From: Caenorhabditis elegans
Taxonomy: Eukaryota > Nematoda > Chromadorea > Rhabditida > Rhabditidae
Reading direction: 5' to 3'
Assembly (NCBI RefSeq): GCF_000002985.6
Contig: NC_003281.10
Coordinates: 992,001 to 1,056,000 of the forward strand
DNA: 64,000 nt
Both the position numbers and the translations under genes were made by a program. Below the pieces are notes generated by a model. It searched no databases. It worked only from the letters and a program-made list of their open reading frames with translations, and was not told where the DNA came from. Positions 23,684-34,420 of this stretch are shown in pieces; the first letter of the stretch is position 1; each line of letters starts with the position of its first letter.

Positions 23684-24174
23684 TCAAACTCTTGCATCAA
23701 TTTCGTCAACGTCCAACTCGTATCTCGAGTGACAATCCGAACGAATGCGGCAATCCGTGAATACTTCCATCGAGTGTTCCATACAAGATCGAATGAATTC
23801 GAACACTGAAAATGAGAAAAGTAATGGAATGAACAAGGTTGCTAACAACTTACTTTGCAGCACAACTCCTTGTTCCAAGTTATGATCCGTCTTGAACGGA
23901 TCAGCAATACACATTGGATACTTGCACCAGCGATCTGGTTTGTACTCCAATTTCTTGGACACCATCTGGATAAAATTTGTGGAGTAGTCAAAGTATGTGG
24001 CATAGCAATCCAAGAATCCAAGAATCCAAGAATCCAAGAATCCAACGAACAAATCAACGACAGAAGCACGACTCTGGCATCGAAACGAGAGCATCATCTT
24101 CCAGTAACACATCTCCTTCATAGTATCCACTGCTCCCGTTTTGAATCCAATCGACTTAGCTTTTCCAGTCCTTG
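23684..24174 (-). pseudogene. 3' fragment of a poly(U) polymerase/TUTase-like gene
   Basis: Two minus-strand exons (24174-23854 and 23805-23684) with good splice signals encode RTGKAKSIGFKTGAVDTMKE, a helical stretch, CYATYFDYST and CKYPMCIADPFKTDHNLEQG, then MFEFIRSCMEHSMEVF and a stop after ELDVDEIDARV. The (I/C)xDPFxxDHNL block followed by a helix is the signature of the PAP/25A-associated C-terminal domain of non-canonical nucleotidyltransferases (worm PUP family). No catalytic nucleotidyltransferase domain exists upstream. An AATCCAAG 8-bp repeat expansion (24010-24043) inserts LDSWILGFLDS-like residues into the domain. A further possible exon (23671-23489, with an internal intron) follows the stop in the same direction. 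It is read as a captured, non-functional gene fragment inside the island. Confidence 0.55.
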
Positions 24175-24179
24175 CTGAA

Positions 24180-25045
24180 ATATAAAGTTTGAGTAAGAAT
24201 CAACAAAATAAAAAATGCAATTACGAGGAGGTGTAATGTTCAAAGAAAATAAAAGTTTAAAACAAAAAGATATATCGTAATTTCGCAACATTTTGAAATT
24301 TCAGTTTAAAGGGGCACTCGGTTTTTCTCCCTACGATATATTCAACGGGATTACACGTAATTTCCTATTAAAATTTGAAAGATTAAAACATGATTGAACT
24401 TTTTTATCAGTGAAAAAACGGGAAAATGAACAAAATACAGTACTTTAGAACTAATTCATCGGAAAAACAGAAGTTTCGACTATTTTTTAGATGTTACAGT
24501 CAGTAAATCAATGGAAAATGCATTTACAGACGTCGAAATATCTGTTTCAAAACAAAAATTTGAAAAAATCTAGCAAAATCACTTGAAAATATGAAGAAAA
24601 CTCAAAATCGATTAATACCGAAATGTAAATTATTTAATTGTCCGAGAGGATTACACGGGTTGTCCGAGAGAAGTACACGGCCGAGAATGAAAATCTTTCC
24701 GCGCGAGATTTAAATTAGAATTTTATACAATAAATTTCAAGCGAAAAACTTTTAGGTTATCTAATCACAAAAACTCAGCGGAAAATTTTTCCAAAGATAG
24801 AGAAAAGGGAAACCTCCATTTCTTCAGTAACAATTATAAACGGAACATTGAACTGCATTTGGAATGAACTATCGTTGTTTTCACCAAAATTAGTTTTTAG
24901 GTTCACTCCAGATAAATATAGCGATACTATTATCACTTTTCACGGCAGAAAAACAATTAAAAACAGTGGAAAGACAAAATAAACTGTGAAAAGTAAAATA
25001 AATTACCTAAAATATTTGTATCGATTACTGTTCCTTCTTTTTCGC
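24180..25045. other. AT-rich non-coding segment of the island
   Basis: Where the 5' part of the polymerase-like gene would be expected there are only AT-rich sequence and short frames on both strands. The words GGATTACACG and GAAGTACACGG recur at 24350-24680. No domain was recognised. Confidence 0.6.
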
Positions 25046-25235
25046 TAATCGTGTTTCACGCATGCTCCACGTATGCGTGGCGAAAAGGGAGACACTTTCG
25101 CCATCTCGTGCGTAACGCATGCTTCACACATGCGTCCGAGGCTAGCTTTTCGCTACGCGTCCAATACGCGCCTCATACGCGCCTCAAAGCGTCACGCATG
25201 AAACGCGAATCACCTGTGCAGCTTTCACTGGGGAG

Positions 25236-25320
25236 TGGGAGGGGGAGGGATGAGTTCAATTGTGCCAAAAATCCGAAATTTTTTTTTTGCAAAAAAGTGC
25301 AGTCATATGTATGTAAAAAA
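25236..25320 (+). repeat. Left copy of direct repeat flanking the satellite
   Basis: GGGAGGGGGAGGGATGAGTT, then CAATTGTGCCAAAAATCCGA and GTGCAGTCATATG; the same ~83-bp sequence, slightly diverged, is at 28654-28736 on the other side of the 59-bp array. Confidence 0.8.
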
Positions 25321-25335
25321 TGAATTGAAGACATG

Positions 25336-28300
25336 TGTGCACTGGTTTTCAAAAATTTTTTAACTGAGAATTATGGAAAAAATATAAATTTAAATGTGCA
25401 CTGGTTTTCAAAACTTTTTAAACTGAGAATTATGGAAAAAATATAAATTTAAATGTGCACTGGTTTTCAAAACTTTTTAAACTGAGAATTATGGAAAAAA
25501 TATAAATTTAAATGTGCACTGGTTTTCAAAACTTTTTAAACTGAGAATTATGGAAAAAATATAAATTTAAATGTGCACTGGTTTTCAAAACTTTTTAAAC
25601 TGAGAATTATGGAAAAAATATTAATTTAAATGTGCACTGGTTTTCAAAACTTTTTAAACTGAGAATTATGGAAAAAATGGAAATTTAAATGTGCACTGGT
25701 TTTCAAAACTTTTTAAACTGAGAATTATGGAAAAAATATAAATTTAAATGTGCACTGGTTTTCAAAACTTTTTAAACTGAGAATTATGGAAAAAATGGAA
25801 ATTTAAATGTGCACTGGTTTTCAAAACTTTTTAAACTGAGAATTATGGAAAAAATATAAATTTAAATGTGCACTGGTTTTCAAAATTTTTTAAACTGAGA
25901 ATTATGGAAAAAATATAAATTTAAATGTGCACTGGTTTTCAAAATTTTTTAAACTGAGAATTATGGAAAAAATATAAATTTAAATGTGCACTGGTTTTCA
26001 AAATTTTTTAAACTGAGAATTATGGAAAAAATATAAATTTAAATGTGCACTGGTTTTCAAAACTTTTTAAATTGAGAATTATGGAAAAAATGGAAATTTA
26101 AATGTGCACTGGTTTTCAAAACTTTTTAAACTGAGAATTATGGAAAAAATGGAAATTTAAATGTGCACTGGTTTTCAAAATTTTTTAAACTGAGAATTAT
26201 GGAAAAAATATAAATTTAAATGTGCACTGGTTTTCAAAACTTTTTAAACTGAGAATTATGGAAAAAATATAAATTTAAATGTGCACTGGTTTTCAAAACT
26301 TTTTAAACTGAGAATTATGGAAAAAATATAAATTTAAATGTGCACTGGTTTTCAAAACTTTTTAAACTGAGAATTATGGAAAAAATATAAATTTAAATGT
26401 GCACTGGTTTTCAAAATTTTTTAAACTGAGAATTATGGAAAAAATATAAATTTAAATGTGCACTGGTTTTCAAAATTTTTTAAACTGAGAATTATGGAAA
26501 AAATATAAATTTAAATGTGCACTGGTTTTCAAAATTTTTTAAACTGAGAATTATGGAAAAAATATAAATTTAAATGTGCACTGGTTTTCAAAATTTTTTA
26601 AACTGAGAATTATGGAAAAAATGGAAATTTAAATGTGCACTGGTTTTCAAAACTTTTTAAACTGAGAATTATGGAAAAAATATAAATTTAAATGTGCACT
26701 GGTTTTCAAAATTTTTTAAACTGAGAATTATGGAAAAAATATAAATTTAAATGTGCACTGGTTTTCAAAATTTTTTAAACTGAGAATTATGGAAAAAATA
26801 TAAATTTAAATGTGCACTGGTTTTCAAAATTTTTTAAACTGAGAATTATGGAAAAAATGGAAATTTAAATGTGCACTGGTTTTCAAAATTTTTTAAACTG
26901 AGAATTATGGAAAAAATATAAATTTAAATGTGCACTGGTTTTCAAAATTTTTTAAACTGAGAATTATGGAAAAAATATAAATTTAAATGTGCACTGGTTT
27001 TCAAAACTTTTTAAACTGAGAATTATGGAAAAAATGGAAATTTAAATGTGCACTGGTTTTCAAAATTTTTTAAACTGAGAATTATGGAAAAAATATAAAT
27101 TTAAATGTGCACTGGTTTTCAAAATTTTTTAAACTGAGAATTATGGAAAAAATGGAAATTTAAATGTGCACTGGTTTTCAAAACTTTTTAAACTGAGAAT
27201 TATGGAAAAAATATAAATTTAAATGTGCACTGGTTTTCAAAATTTTTTAAACTGAGAATTATGGAAAAAATATAAATTTAAATGTGCACTGGTTTTCAAA
27301 ACTTTTTAAACTGAGAATTATGGAAAAAATATAAATTTAAATGTGCACTGGTTTTCAAAACTTTTTAAACTGAGAATTATGGAGAATATGGAAATTTAAA
27401 TGTGCACTGGTTTTCAAAACTTTTTAAACTGAGAATTATGGAAAAAATGGAAATTTAAATGTGCACTGGTTTTCAAAACTTTTTAAACTGAGAATTATGG
27501 AGAATATGGAAATTTAAATGTGCACTGGTTTTCAAAACTTTTTAAACTGAGAATTATGGAGAATATGGAAATTTAAATGTGCACTGGTTTTCAAAACTTT
27601 TTAAACTGAGAATTATGGAAAAAATATAAATTTAAATGTGCACTGGTTTTCAAAACTTTTTAAACTGAGAATTATGGGAAAAATATAAATTTAAATGTGC
27701 ACTGGTTTTCAAAACTTTTTAAACTGAGAATTATGGAGAATATGGAAATTTAAATGTGCACTGGTTTTCAAAACTTTTTAAACTGAGAATTATGGAAAAA
27801 ATGGAAATTTAAATGTGCACTGGTTTTCAAAACTTTTTAAACTGAGAATTATGGAAAAAATATAAATTTAAATGTGCACTGGTTTTCAAAACTTTTTAAA
27901 CTGAGAATTATGGAGAATATGGAAATTTAAATGTGCACTGGTTTTCAAAACTTTTTAAACTGAGAATTATGGAAAAAATATAAATTTAAATGTGCACTGG
28001 TTTTCAAAACTTTTTAAACTGAGAATTATGGAGAATATGGAAATTTAAATGTGCACTGGTTTTCAAAACTTTTTAAACTGAGAATTATGGAAAAAATATA
28101 TATTTAAATGTGCACTGGTTTTCAAAACTTTTTAAACTGAGAATTATGGAAAAAATATAAATTTAAATGTGCACTGGTTTTCAAAACTTTTTAAACTGAG
28201 AATTATGGAAAAAATATAAATTTAAATGTGCACTGGTTTTCAAAACTTTTTAAACTGAGAATTATGGAAAAAATATAAATTTAAATGTGCACTGGTTTTC

Positions 28301-28639
28301 AAAACTTTTTAAACTGAGAATTATGGAAAAAATATAAATTTAAATGTGCACTGGTTTTCAAAACTTTTTAAACTGAGAATTATGGAAAAAATATAAATTT
28401 AAATGTGCACTGGTTTTCAAAACTTTTTAAACTGAGAATTATGGAAAAAATATAAATTTAAATGTGCACTGGTTTTCAAAACTTTTTAAACTGAGAATTA
28501 TGGAGAATATGGAAATTTAAATGTGCACTGGTTTTCAAAACTTTTTAAACTGAGAATTATGGAAAAAATATAAATTTAAATGTGCACTGGTTTTCAAAAC
28601 TTTTTAAACTGAGAATTATGGAAAAAATGGAAAAGAATA
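25336..28639 (+). repeat. 59-bp tandem satellite, ~56 units, no indels
   Basis: The unit begins TGTGCACTGGTTTTCAAAAC and ends in AATTATGGAAAAAATATAAA plus TTTAAA. TGTGCACTGG occurs first at 25336 and last at 28581, a distance of exactly 55 x 59 bp, so the array is perfectly phased. Variation is limited to a C/T in AAAACTTTTT/AAAATTTTTT and three tail types (AAAAAATATAAAT, AAAAAATGGAAAT, GAGAATATGGAAAT). GTGCAC is a palindromic core in each unit. Not coding. Confidence 0.97.
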
Positions 28640-28653
28640 TGAAAAATGAAAAT

Positions 28654-28736
28654 GGGAGGGGGATGAATGAGTTCAATTCTGCCAAAATTCCAAATTTTTT
28701 TTTTGCAAAAATGTGCAGTCATATGCCTGTAAAAAA
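28654..28736 (+). repeat. Right copy of direct repeat flanking the satellite
   Basis: GGGAGGGGGATGAATGAGTT, then TTCTGCCAAAATTCCAAATT and ATGTGCAGTCATATGCCTGT; counterpart of 25236-25320. A shorter third echo, ATGCCAAAATTCCAAAAC, lies at 28844-28861. Confidence 0.8.
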
Positions 28737-28896
28737 TAAATCGGATACAGAAATCCCTCTAGCGCGCCTAAAATTTAATTTTCAGGTCCAAAAATGTACC
28801 AATAATCTTAGAAAAAAATTATCTATTCAGGGCCATATCAATTATGCCAAAATTCCAAAACTTTTTTTTCCTCTAATTTCGGCAATCAAACAAGTT

Positions 28897-28903
28897 CTTA
28901 TCA
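28897..28903 (+). promoter_or_regulatory. GATA-factor site, paralogue C
   Basis: CTTATCA 84 bp before the ATG, in CAAGTTCTTATCAGTTTTTG, again followed by TGCTCCTTCCCCATCTTCAA; a second weaker site TGATAAC lies near 28957. Confidence 0.5.
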
Positions 28904-28980
28904 GTTTTTGTGCTCCTTCCCCATCTTCAAGTAATACTTTCAAAATTTTAAACAGCTGATAACACTCCCAGTCAACAAAA

Positions 28981-29846
28981 ATGGTTGACTTGAAGTTCTG
29001 CTTCTACGGACTTTCTCTTCTTACTGGTTTTTTGCTCCATGTTGTTGGAGTTTTCTCGCCATGCTTCTTCACCTACTATTTATATAGCAGATATTATGAT
29101 CAGACGGATCTGCTGAGCTATGGGATCGATCCGGGGATACCTGTGAGTTTTCTAGCTTTAAGTAGGCCCTGACAGACTCCCAAATATAAAAAATACAATT
29201 TTCAGTGGGGCAACTGGTTCAAATTTGCAGTCTTCACAAGCTACTTGTCAGTTGTCTGTCAAATTTTTGTGATTGCGACGTATGTCTACATTGTTTATGA
29301 GTGAGTTTATTTGATCTACAACGTGGAAAAAACATCTTCCGTTTGATCTACATAGATCTACAAAAAATGCGGCAAAGTTCTCAACTAATTTCTCATGATT
29401 AACGGGAAAATTCCCGCATCTTTCGTAGATCAAACAGCCTGACACCACGTGTTCTCCAGATCACACAACCACCAGTACTCTCAAAAACGTGTCACCTTGC
29501 TCAAGCTCATCAAATGGACGCTGCTAGTGAGCACTCTTCTTATCATTGGAAGCATACAGTTGATTACACTGGTAGCTTCACGGGAGAAGAACCCTACCTT
29601 AAAGGTCAGATTCTAAGATGGGTTTTTGCCGCCGAATTCGACTTTTTCCAGTATGGCTACTCATTTTGGCTTCTAGTTGGAGCAATTTGCATGAGCCCCT
29701 TCAATATTTTGATCGCTCGATGGTTTGATGAAGCGGCAGCATTGAAGATGAAGCAAACGTTTGCAAAGGTTCACCCATTGAGCCTTGAAGTTCCCAATGA
29801 TTTTGTTGTTTTGAAGAGCGGTTATTTCCAAATGAGTGATATTTAA
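28981..29846 (+). CDS. Small four-transmembrane protein, paralogue C
   Basis: Predicted 198-residue member of the same family as 16454 and 18560. Exons 28981-29142, 29206-29300, 29460-29604, 29652-29846, phases continuous. TM1 LSLLTGFLLHVVGVFSPCFF, TM2 FAVFTSYLSVVCQIFVIATY, TM3 LLVSTLLIIGSIQLITLV, TM4 FWLLVGAICMSPFNILIARW; the C-terminus VVLKSGYFQMSDI is nearly that of paralogue B. Unlike A and B it keeps a cysteine at the end of TM1 (SPCF), as in the minus-strand paralogues. AATAAA at 29861. The gene begins ~340 bp after the satellite. Confidence 0.83.
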
Positions 29847-31282
29847 AGGAATTTGAACAGAATAAAGCAAATTTTCGAAAAAAAATTGGACAATTTGAAC
29901 CTTGGTTTTGGGCCGAATCTGAAGACAAAATGCTCATACGCAGGCTTTTGACTCAAATACGTGCAGTTTCAAGTTCTACTTTTACCGTTTTCAGCAAAAA
30001 TGATGCACCTCACGCGGTTAAGACAAATATTTTCAGACTACGATCGGAAATTTGAGGTTCTAATCAAAAAATTCGAAATTTGATCAAATTTCGGTGTTTT
30101 TCACGAGAAATGGACATTTTACACTGCAACTTTTTTCGAACGAGGGACGAGGCAAAAAGGTTTCTAGGCCATGGCCGAGTCCCCGACAAATTTCAGCGGC
30201 CATTTATCTTGCTTTGTTTTCTGCGTGTTTTTTTTTCATTTTTCACCGATTTTTTCCGTTTTTTCTTATCAAAACAAATAAATAAATATTTTTTGCAGAT
30301 GCTAAAACAATTTTCAAGTGAAAAAATTGTGAATTCAGTTGGCAAGTAGCAGTGAACGTGGGCAATGTAATATGATGGATAACGGCTATACAAAACCCAA
30401 ACTTTTTCTGAAACATAATATATATGCTTTTAAGATGCTGAAAGTACCTGATTTTCATAACGAGACAGCTAAAAAAGTTTTTAGATTTTCAAAATTCAAC
30501 ATTTTGTGCCAAAATCTCGACTTTTTTACCAAAAAAGTTGAATTTTGAAAATCTCAAAACTTTTTCAGCGGTCTCGTTATGAAAATCAGGTACTTTTAGC
30601 ATCTAAACATCATATGTATCATGTTTGGGGAAAAGTTTGGGTTTTGTATTCCCGTAATCCATCATATTACATTGACCACTTTCACCGCTACTTGCCGGCT
30701 GAATTCACAATTTTTCATCTGGAAATTATTTTAGCATTAACAAAAAATATGTATTTATCAGTTTTAATAAGAAAACACGGGAAAAATCGGTGAAAAACAC
30801 AAGAAAACAAAGCAAGTAGAAAATGTCGTAAAATGCGGTGTATTGTGTGCAAACACCGATTTTTCGCATTTTTTCTCAGCCCTCGTTCGAAAAAAGTTGC
30901 AGTGTTTTAGTGGGATTTCAAACAAAATATAACACCTGCAAAAAAATTGGGGCATTTTTGATGCCCTGAACCTTTTCAGAATCAAATTTTTAAGGCTTTA
31001 AATCAGGTATGGGCTTTCTGAACACGTTTTTGAGAGTTTTGAGTGAGAATTGTAAGTAATTCGCGTTTCGCAGAGCTAAAACTTGGAGTTTGTAAGGTTT
31101 TTCACGTAATACAGAGGTTTTGAGTCGACATATGTGCTTCTAAGCTGAATTTGTACGATTTTGAACAACCGGAGTTCAGAGGTTTCAATCATTTTTTCAC
31201 AATTTGAAGGGAGATTTTACTTCTTGGGCGGATTTCAGATTTATTGAACAAAATACAACTTAACAGTGAATTACATAAAATG
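29847..31282. other. Gene-free gap with a foldback element
   Basis: After the poly(A) signal of paralogue C there is AT-rich DNA, the foldback at 30107-30915, and about 350 bp of unremarkable sequence before the end of the next minus-strand gene. Short frames here are foldback shadows. Confidence 0.7.
30107..30915. repeat. ~800-bp foldback element
   Basis: CACTGCAACTTTTTTCGAAC plus GAGGG at 30122-30146 is exactly complementary to 30880-30904. A second inner pair (30435-30500 against 30540-30605, AAGTACCTGATTTTCATAAC and its inverse) meets at a centre near 30520, so almost the whole element is one imperfect hairpin. Confidence 0.85.
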
Positions 31283-32544
31283 TCATGTATACTTCAATAT
31301 ATTGTACTTAATATCCGTTTGAGGCCAAAAGTCTGAAACAAGTTGCTGGGAGTCGAATAGATCTTGTTCTAGGTCTGACAGACGCTGCTCAAGGTTTGAA
31401 TTGAGTTGCTCCAGATGTAAAAGACGTTGCTCAAATTTCGACTCGCACCGTTTTTCAAGTCTTGTTAGGCGTTTCTCAACGTTTGACTCGCGATACATTC
31501 CCTTTAGTCTTGGTGGAAGAGATTCGTTAGGGAATTTTTTGGCAATATTCCTCACGCCTGTTTGTAAAAGATCATCAGCAAGTATGACGGCTAAAAAGCT
31601 GAAAAGAAAAGCAGGAAAGAGAACAAAAAATGCCCATTCGTTGTTCTCAGAATTAAGGTTCGCTGTCGCGGCCCATGTAAACATGCTTAACATAGAGAGT
31701 ATTAAAATGAAAACCATCGTCCAAACGATATAGAACAGCACGATGAGTATTTGTCGAGTATACCCGCATTTTTTCACGAGGATTCTGAAACAAAAACGAG
31801 TAGAAATTGATTGGTAAAGTTTTTTTACCCCTGGAAAATCCACCAGTAAGCACAGATCATGATGCAGTAGCAAAAAATAGTTAGGTAGATCAATATGCTT
31901 TGGAAAACGAATAAGAATCCCAACTGTAAATCGAAAGTTTATCTTCGGACACGAAAAGTCGGCTGAGGACCTCAAATTTTCTAACAAGCCTAAACCTGAG
32001 TCTAAGCCTAAATGTGAGTCTGAACCTGTTCAATACTCTGTCAATTTCGGCTTTGGGCCTCAAAAATGACTAAACTTTGAAATTTCTCACTTTGAATTTA
32101 AACAATTTGGCTTAAGACCTCAAAAATCGGCTCAAATTTAACTATTTGGGTCAGGACCTCAATTTTGAAGGAAATTCTTGTAATTTTGGTTAGGAAACTA
32201 TTCAACGATTAACTCAGATTTGAATATATTTGCTCCAAATTCAACATTTGAGCCGAAAACCTGGAAAATTTATTCAGAATTCAAAATTTGGGCTTAAAAC
32301 CTCCAGTTTTCAACAAAAATCTGGAAGATATTGGCTTAGAAATTCCAATTTTTGGCTCAGAGCGCGGAAATTGTGTACTTACATCCGAAAACGGGTTCAA
32401 TCGATGACATCTGGTAGCATTTTTGTCTTCAGTCGAGTCGAAATATATCTCCTCATAGAAACACGGAGTTGCCACTGCAAAAATGTTGATCCCATAGCCA
32501 ATTGTGATGCTAATTCCAAGAAAAACTAACGAGACATCTATCAT
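31283..32544 (-). CDS. Four-TM protein with C-terminal coiled coil, paralogue D
   Basis: Predicted 252 residues from three exons: 32544-32383, 31923-31829, 31784-31283. The start at MIDVSLVFLGI is chosen because it aligns with MADLKF and MVDLKL of the paralogues, although an upstream in-frame ATG (32562) exists. TM1 LVFLGISITIGYGINIFAVA is followed by TPCF and CHRLNPFSD, a cysteine pair shared by paralogues F and G; TM2 is in exon 2 (FVFQSILIYLTIFCYCIMIC), TM3 and TM4 in exon 3. A tail of about 75 residues has heptad repeats of the form LEQRLxxLEQ (31330-31480), a predicted coiled coil absent from the other family members except its neighbour E. Function unknown. Confidence 0.78.
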
Positions 32545-32601
32545 TTTTCGACTAACTCGCACTGAAAATGAGTTAATGGAGAGAAAGCATCTCGGCGGAG
32601 G

Positions 32602-32608
32602 TGATAAG
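32602..32608 (-). promoter_or_regulatory. GATA-factor site, paralogue D
   Basis: TGATAAG on + (CTTATCA in gene sense), about 58 bp upstream of the start codon, inside a block duplicated at 34408-34502. Confidence 0.5.
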
Positions 32609-32794
32609 AAGTCGCGTTCTCATCATTTATTTCGAAATAGCAATGACGGAACTGTATATTTTGATTAAAAACAGTAAATATTGGCTTATTGGCTAATATT
32701 GGTTTATTGAACAAACTACAACTTAACAGTGAAAATTATACAGGAAAATTCTATGAATACATCAATATTTTGTATTCTTCATATCCGTTTGAGG

Positions 32795-34363
32795 TCAAAC
32801 GTCTAAGACACGTTGCTGAGAGTCTAGAACATCTTGTTCTAAGTCTGACAGACGCTGCTCAAAGTTCGATTGACATTGCTCAAAGTTTGAGTTGTTCTGC
32901 TCTAGATGTGATAGGCGTTGCTCGAAGTTTGAGCGTTTTTCAAGCCTTGATGGACGCTGAGCAATATTTGACATTTGACTTGCTGAGCTGTACCATTTCT
33001 GTATTCTCGGTGGAAGAGTTTCATCAGGAAATGCTTCCCCGAATTGCTTCACGCCTTTTATTAACATTACTCCTACCATCGGATGAGCTGAAAGGATTGG
33101 TAAAGGAGCAAGAAGGACAACAATGTAAGATGTTAATTGGCATGGAAGCTTCACTGCCGCGGCCCATGCTAGAATGATTAAAACATAAAGTATTAAAATA
33201 ACAAACATCATCCAAAAGACACAATCCAGCACGATGAGTATTTGTCGGGTATACCCGCATTTTTTCACGAGGATTCTGAAACAAAAACGAGTAGAAATTG
33301 ATTGGTAAAGTTTTTTTACCCCTGGAAAATCCACCCGTAAGCACAGATTACGATGCAGTAGCAAAAAATAATAAGGTAAATCAATATGCTTTCGAAAACG
33401 AATAAGAATCCCAACTGTAAATCGAAAAATCATTTTCTTAGCACAGTTTTCAAATGTTCAACTCCAAATTTGAAAGTTTGTCGATTGTGGAATTGCCCCC
33501 TCGCATGAGCTTAATTCTAAGCCTCAGCCTAAGTTAGAGCCTAAGCCTGAGCCTGGTCTAAGTCTAACCCGAAGCTTAAAACTTAAGCTTAAGACTAAGC
33601 CTAAGCATACGCCTATGTTGAAGGCTAAAATTAAGCCTAAGCTAAGGTCTAGGCCTACGTCTAGACATAAGCCCAAGCTTAAGCCTAAGGATGAAACAAA
33701 TGTTCAATACTCTCTTAATTTAGGATTAGGGCTTCAAAAAATGACTAAAGTTTAAAATTTCTTATTTTGAATTTTAAAAATTTGGCTTGAAACTTCGTAA
33801 ATTGGCTCAGATTTGCAATTGTTGCCTTGGGACCTCATTTTTGAAGGAAATTCTTGTAATTTTGGCTCAGAACCTTGAAAAACCACTCAAATTTAAAAAT
33901 TTTGCTGGAGACCTCAAAAATTGGTTTCAACCTAAGAATTTGAACTTGGGCCTATAATTTACTTCAAAAATTTCAGATTTTGGATTGGAATTTTGAAAGT
34001 CAGACGTCTTGAACCCCACTTTTCAACAACACAAAATTTGACAGTTTCCTTCAAAACTCTGAACTTAGTTCAAACCACTTCTATTTTGACTCAAGATTTG
34101 AAATTTCAGCTCATAAACTCTTTTTTTTTCATTTTAAAACCTTGAATTTGAAATAAAATATCCGGGTTTTCTTTGAATTTAAGTGGAAAATCTCAAATCA
34201 TGGCTCAGAACGCGAAAATTGTGTACTTACATCCGAAAACGGGTTCAATCGATGGCATCTGGTAGCATTTTTGTTTTATGTTGAAAAAAAAAAAAAAAAA
34301 AATGTTGAGCCCAAAGCCAATTGTGATGCTAACTCCGAGAAAAACTAACGAGACATCGATCAT
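32795..34363 (-). pseudogene. Four-TM/coiled-coil paralogue E, disrupted exon 1
   Basis: Tandem duplicate of the gene at 31283-32544. Exons by homology: 34363-34231, 33414-33320, 33275-32795. Exons 2 and 3 are open and nearly identical at their junctions (FVFESILIYLIIFCYC; KKCGYTRQILIVL; tail FEQRLSHLEQNNSNFEQ). Exon 1 is 133 nt against 162 in paralogue D: about 50 bp encoding the TPCF region are replaced by a run of 19 A (34284-34302) with flanking changes, a net loss of 29 nt that shifts frame and removes the first conserved cysteine. The intron between exons 1 and 2 is long and holds degenerate CCTAAG telomere-like DNA (33510-33690). Either a pseudogene or one using an unseen alternative first exon. 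Confidence 0.65.
33510..33690. repeat. Degenerate telomere-like CCTAAG repeats
   Basis: Words such as AGCCTAAGCCTGAGCC, AAGACTAAGCCTAAGC and AAGCCCAAGCTTAAGCC recall (GCCTAA)n with heavy drift. A smaller patch is at 31986-32025. Both sit in introns of the duplicated coiled-coil paralogues. Confidence 0.7.
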
Positions 34364-34420
34364 TTTTCGACTAACTCGCACTGAAAATGAGTTAATGGAG
34401 AGAAAGCATCTCGGCGGAGG

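Larger units (their letters stand above)
19937..25218. mobile_element. 5.3-kb inverted-repeat-bounded element-like island
   Basis: The ends are perfect 15-bp inverted repeats: CACAGGTGATTCGCG at 19937-19951 and its complement at 25204-25218. Inside each end is a ~200-bp GC-rich subterminal zone packed with ACGCATGCGT/CACGCGTGCG/GCGAAA words (19950-20105 and 25050-25203), unlike anything else in the window. The interior holds nested foldbacks (20.39-23.32 kb) and a minus-strand fragment of a poly(U)-polymerase-like gene (23684-24174). No transposase frame was recognised and no target duplication was found at the ends, so this is a degenerate or non-autonomous element, or a composite. Confidence 0.6.

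Noticed and set aside
19937..25218. Assignment of the island to a named transposon superfamily
   Set aside because: No transposase and no target duplication seen; the terminal sequence alone does not identify one.
25336..28639. Regular repeat spacing resembling a CRISPR array
   Set aside because: The repeats are contiguous with no unique spacers and sit in a eukaryotic genome; it is a satellite.
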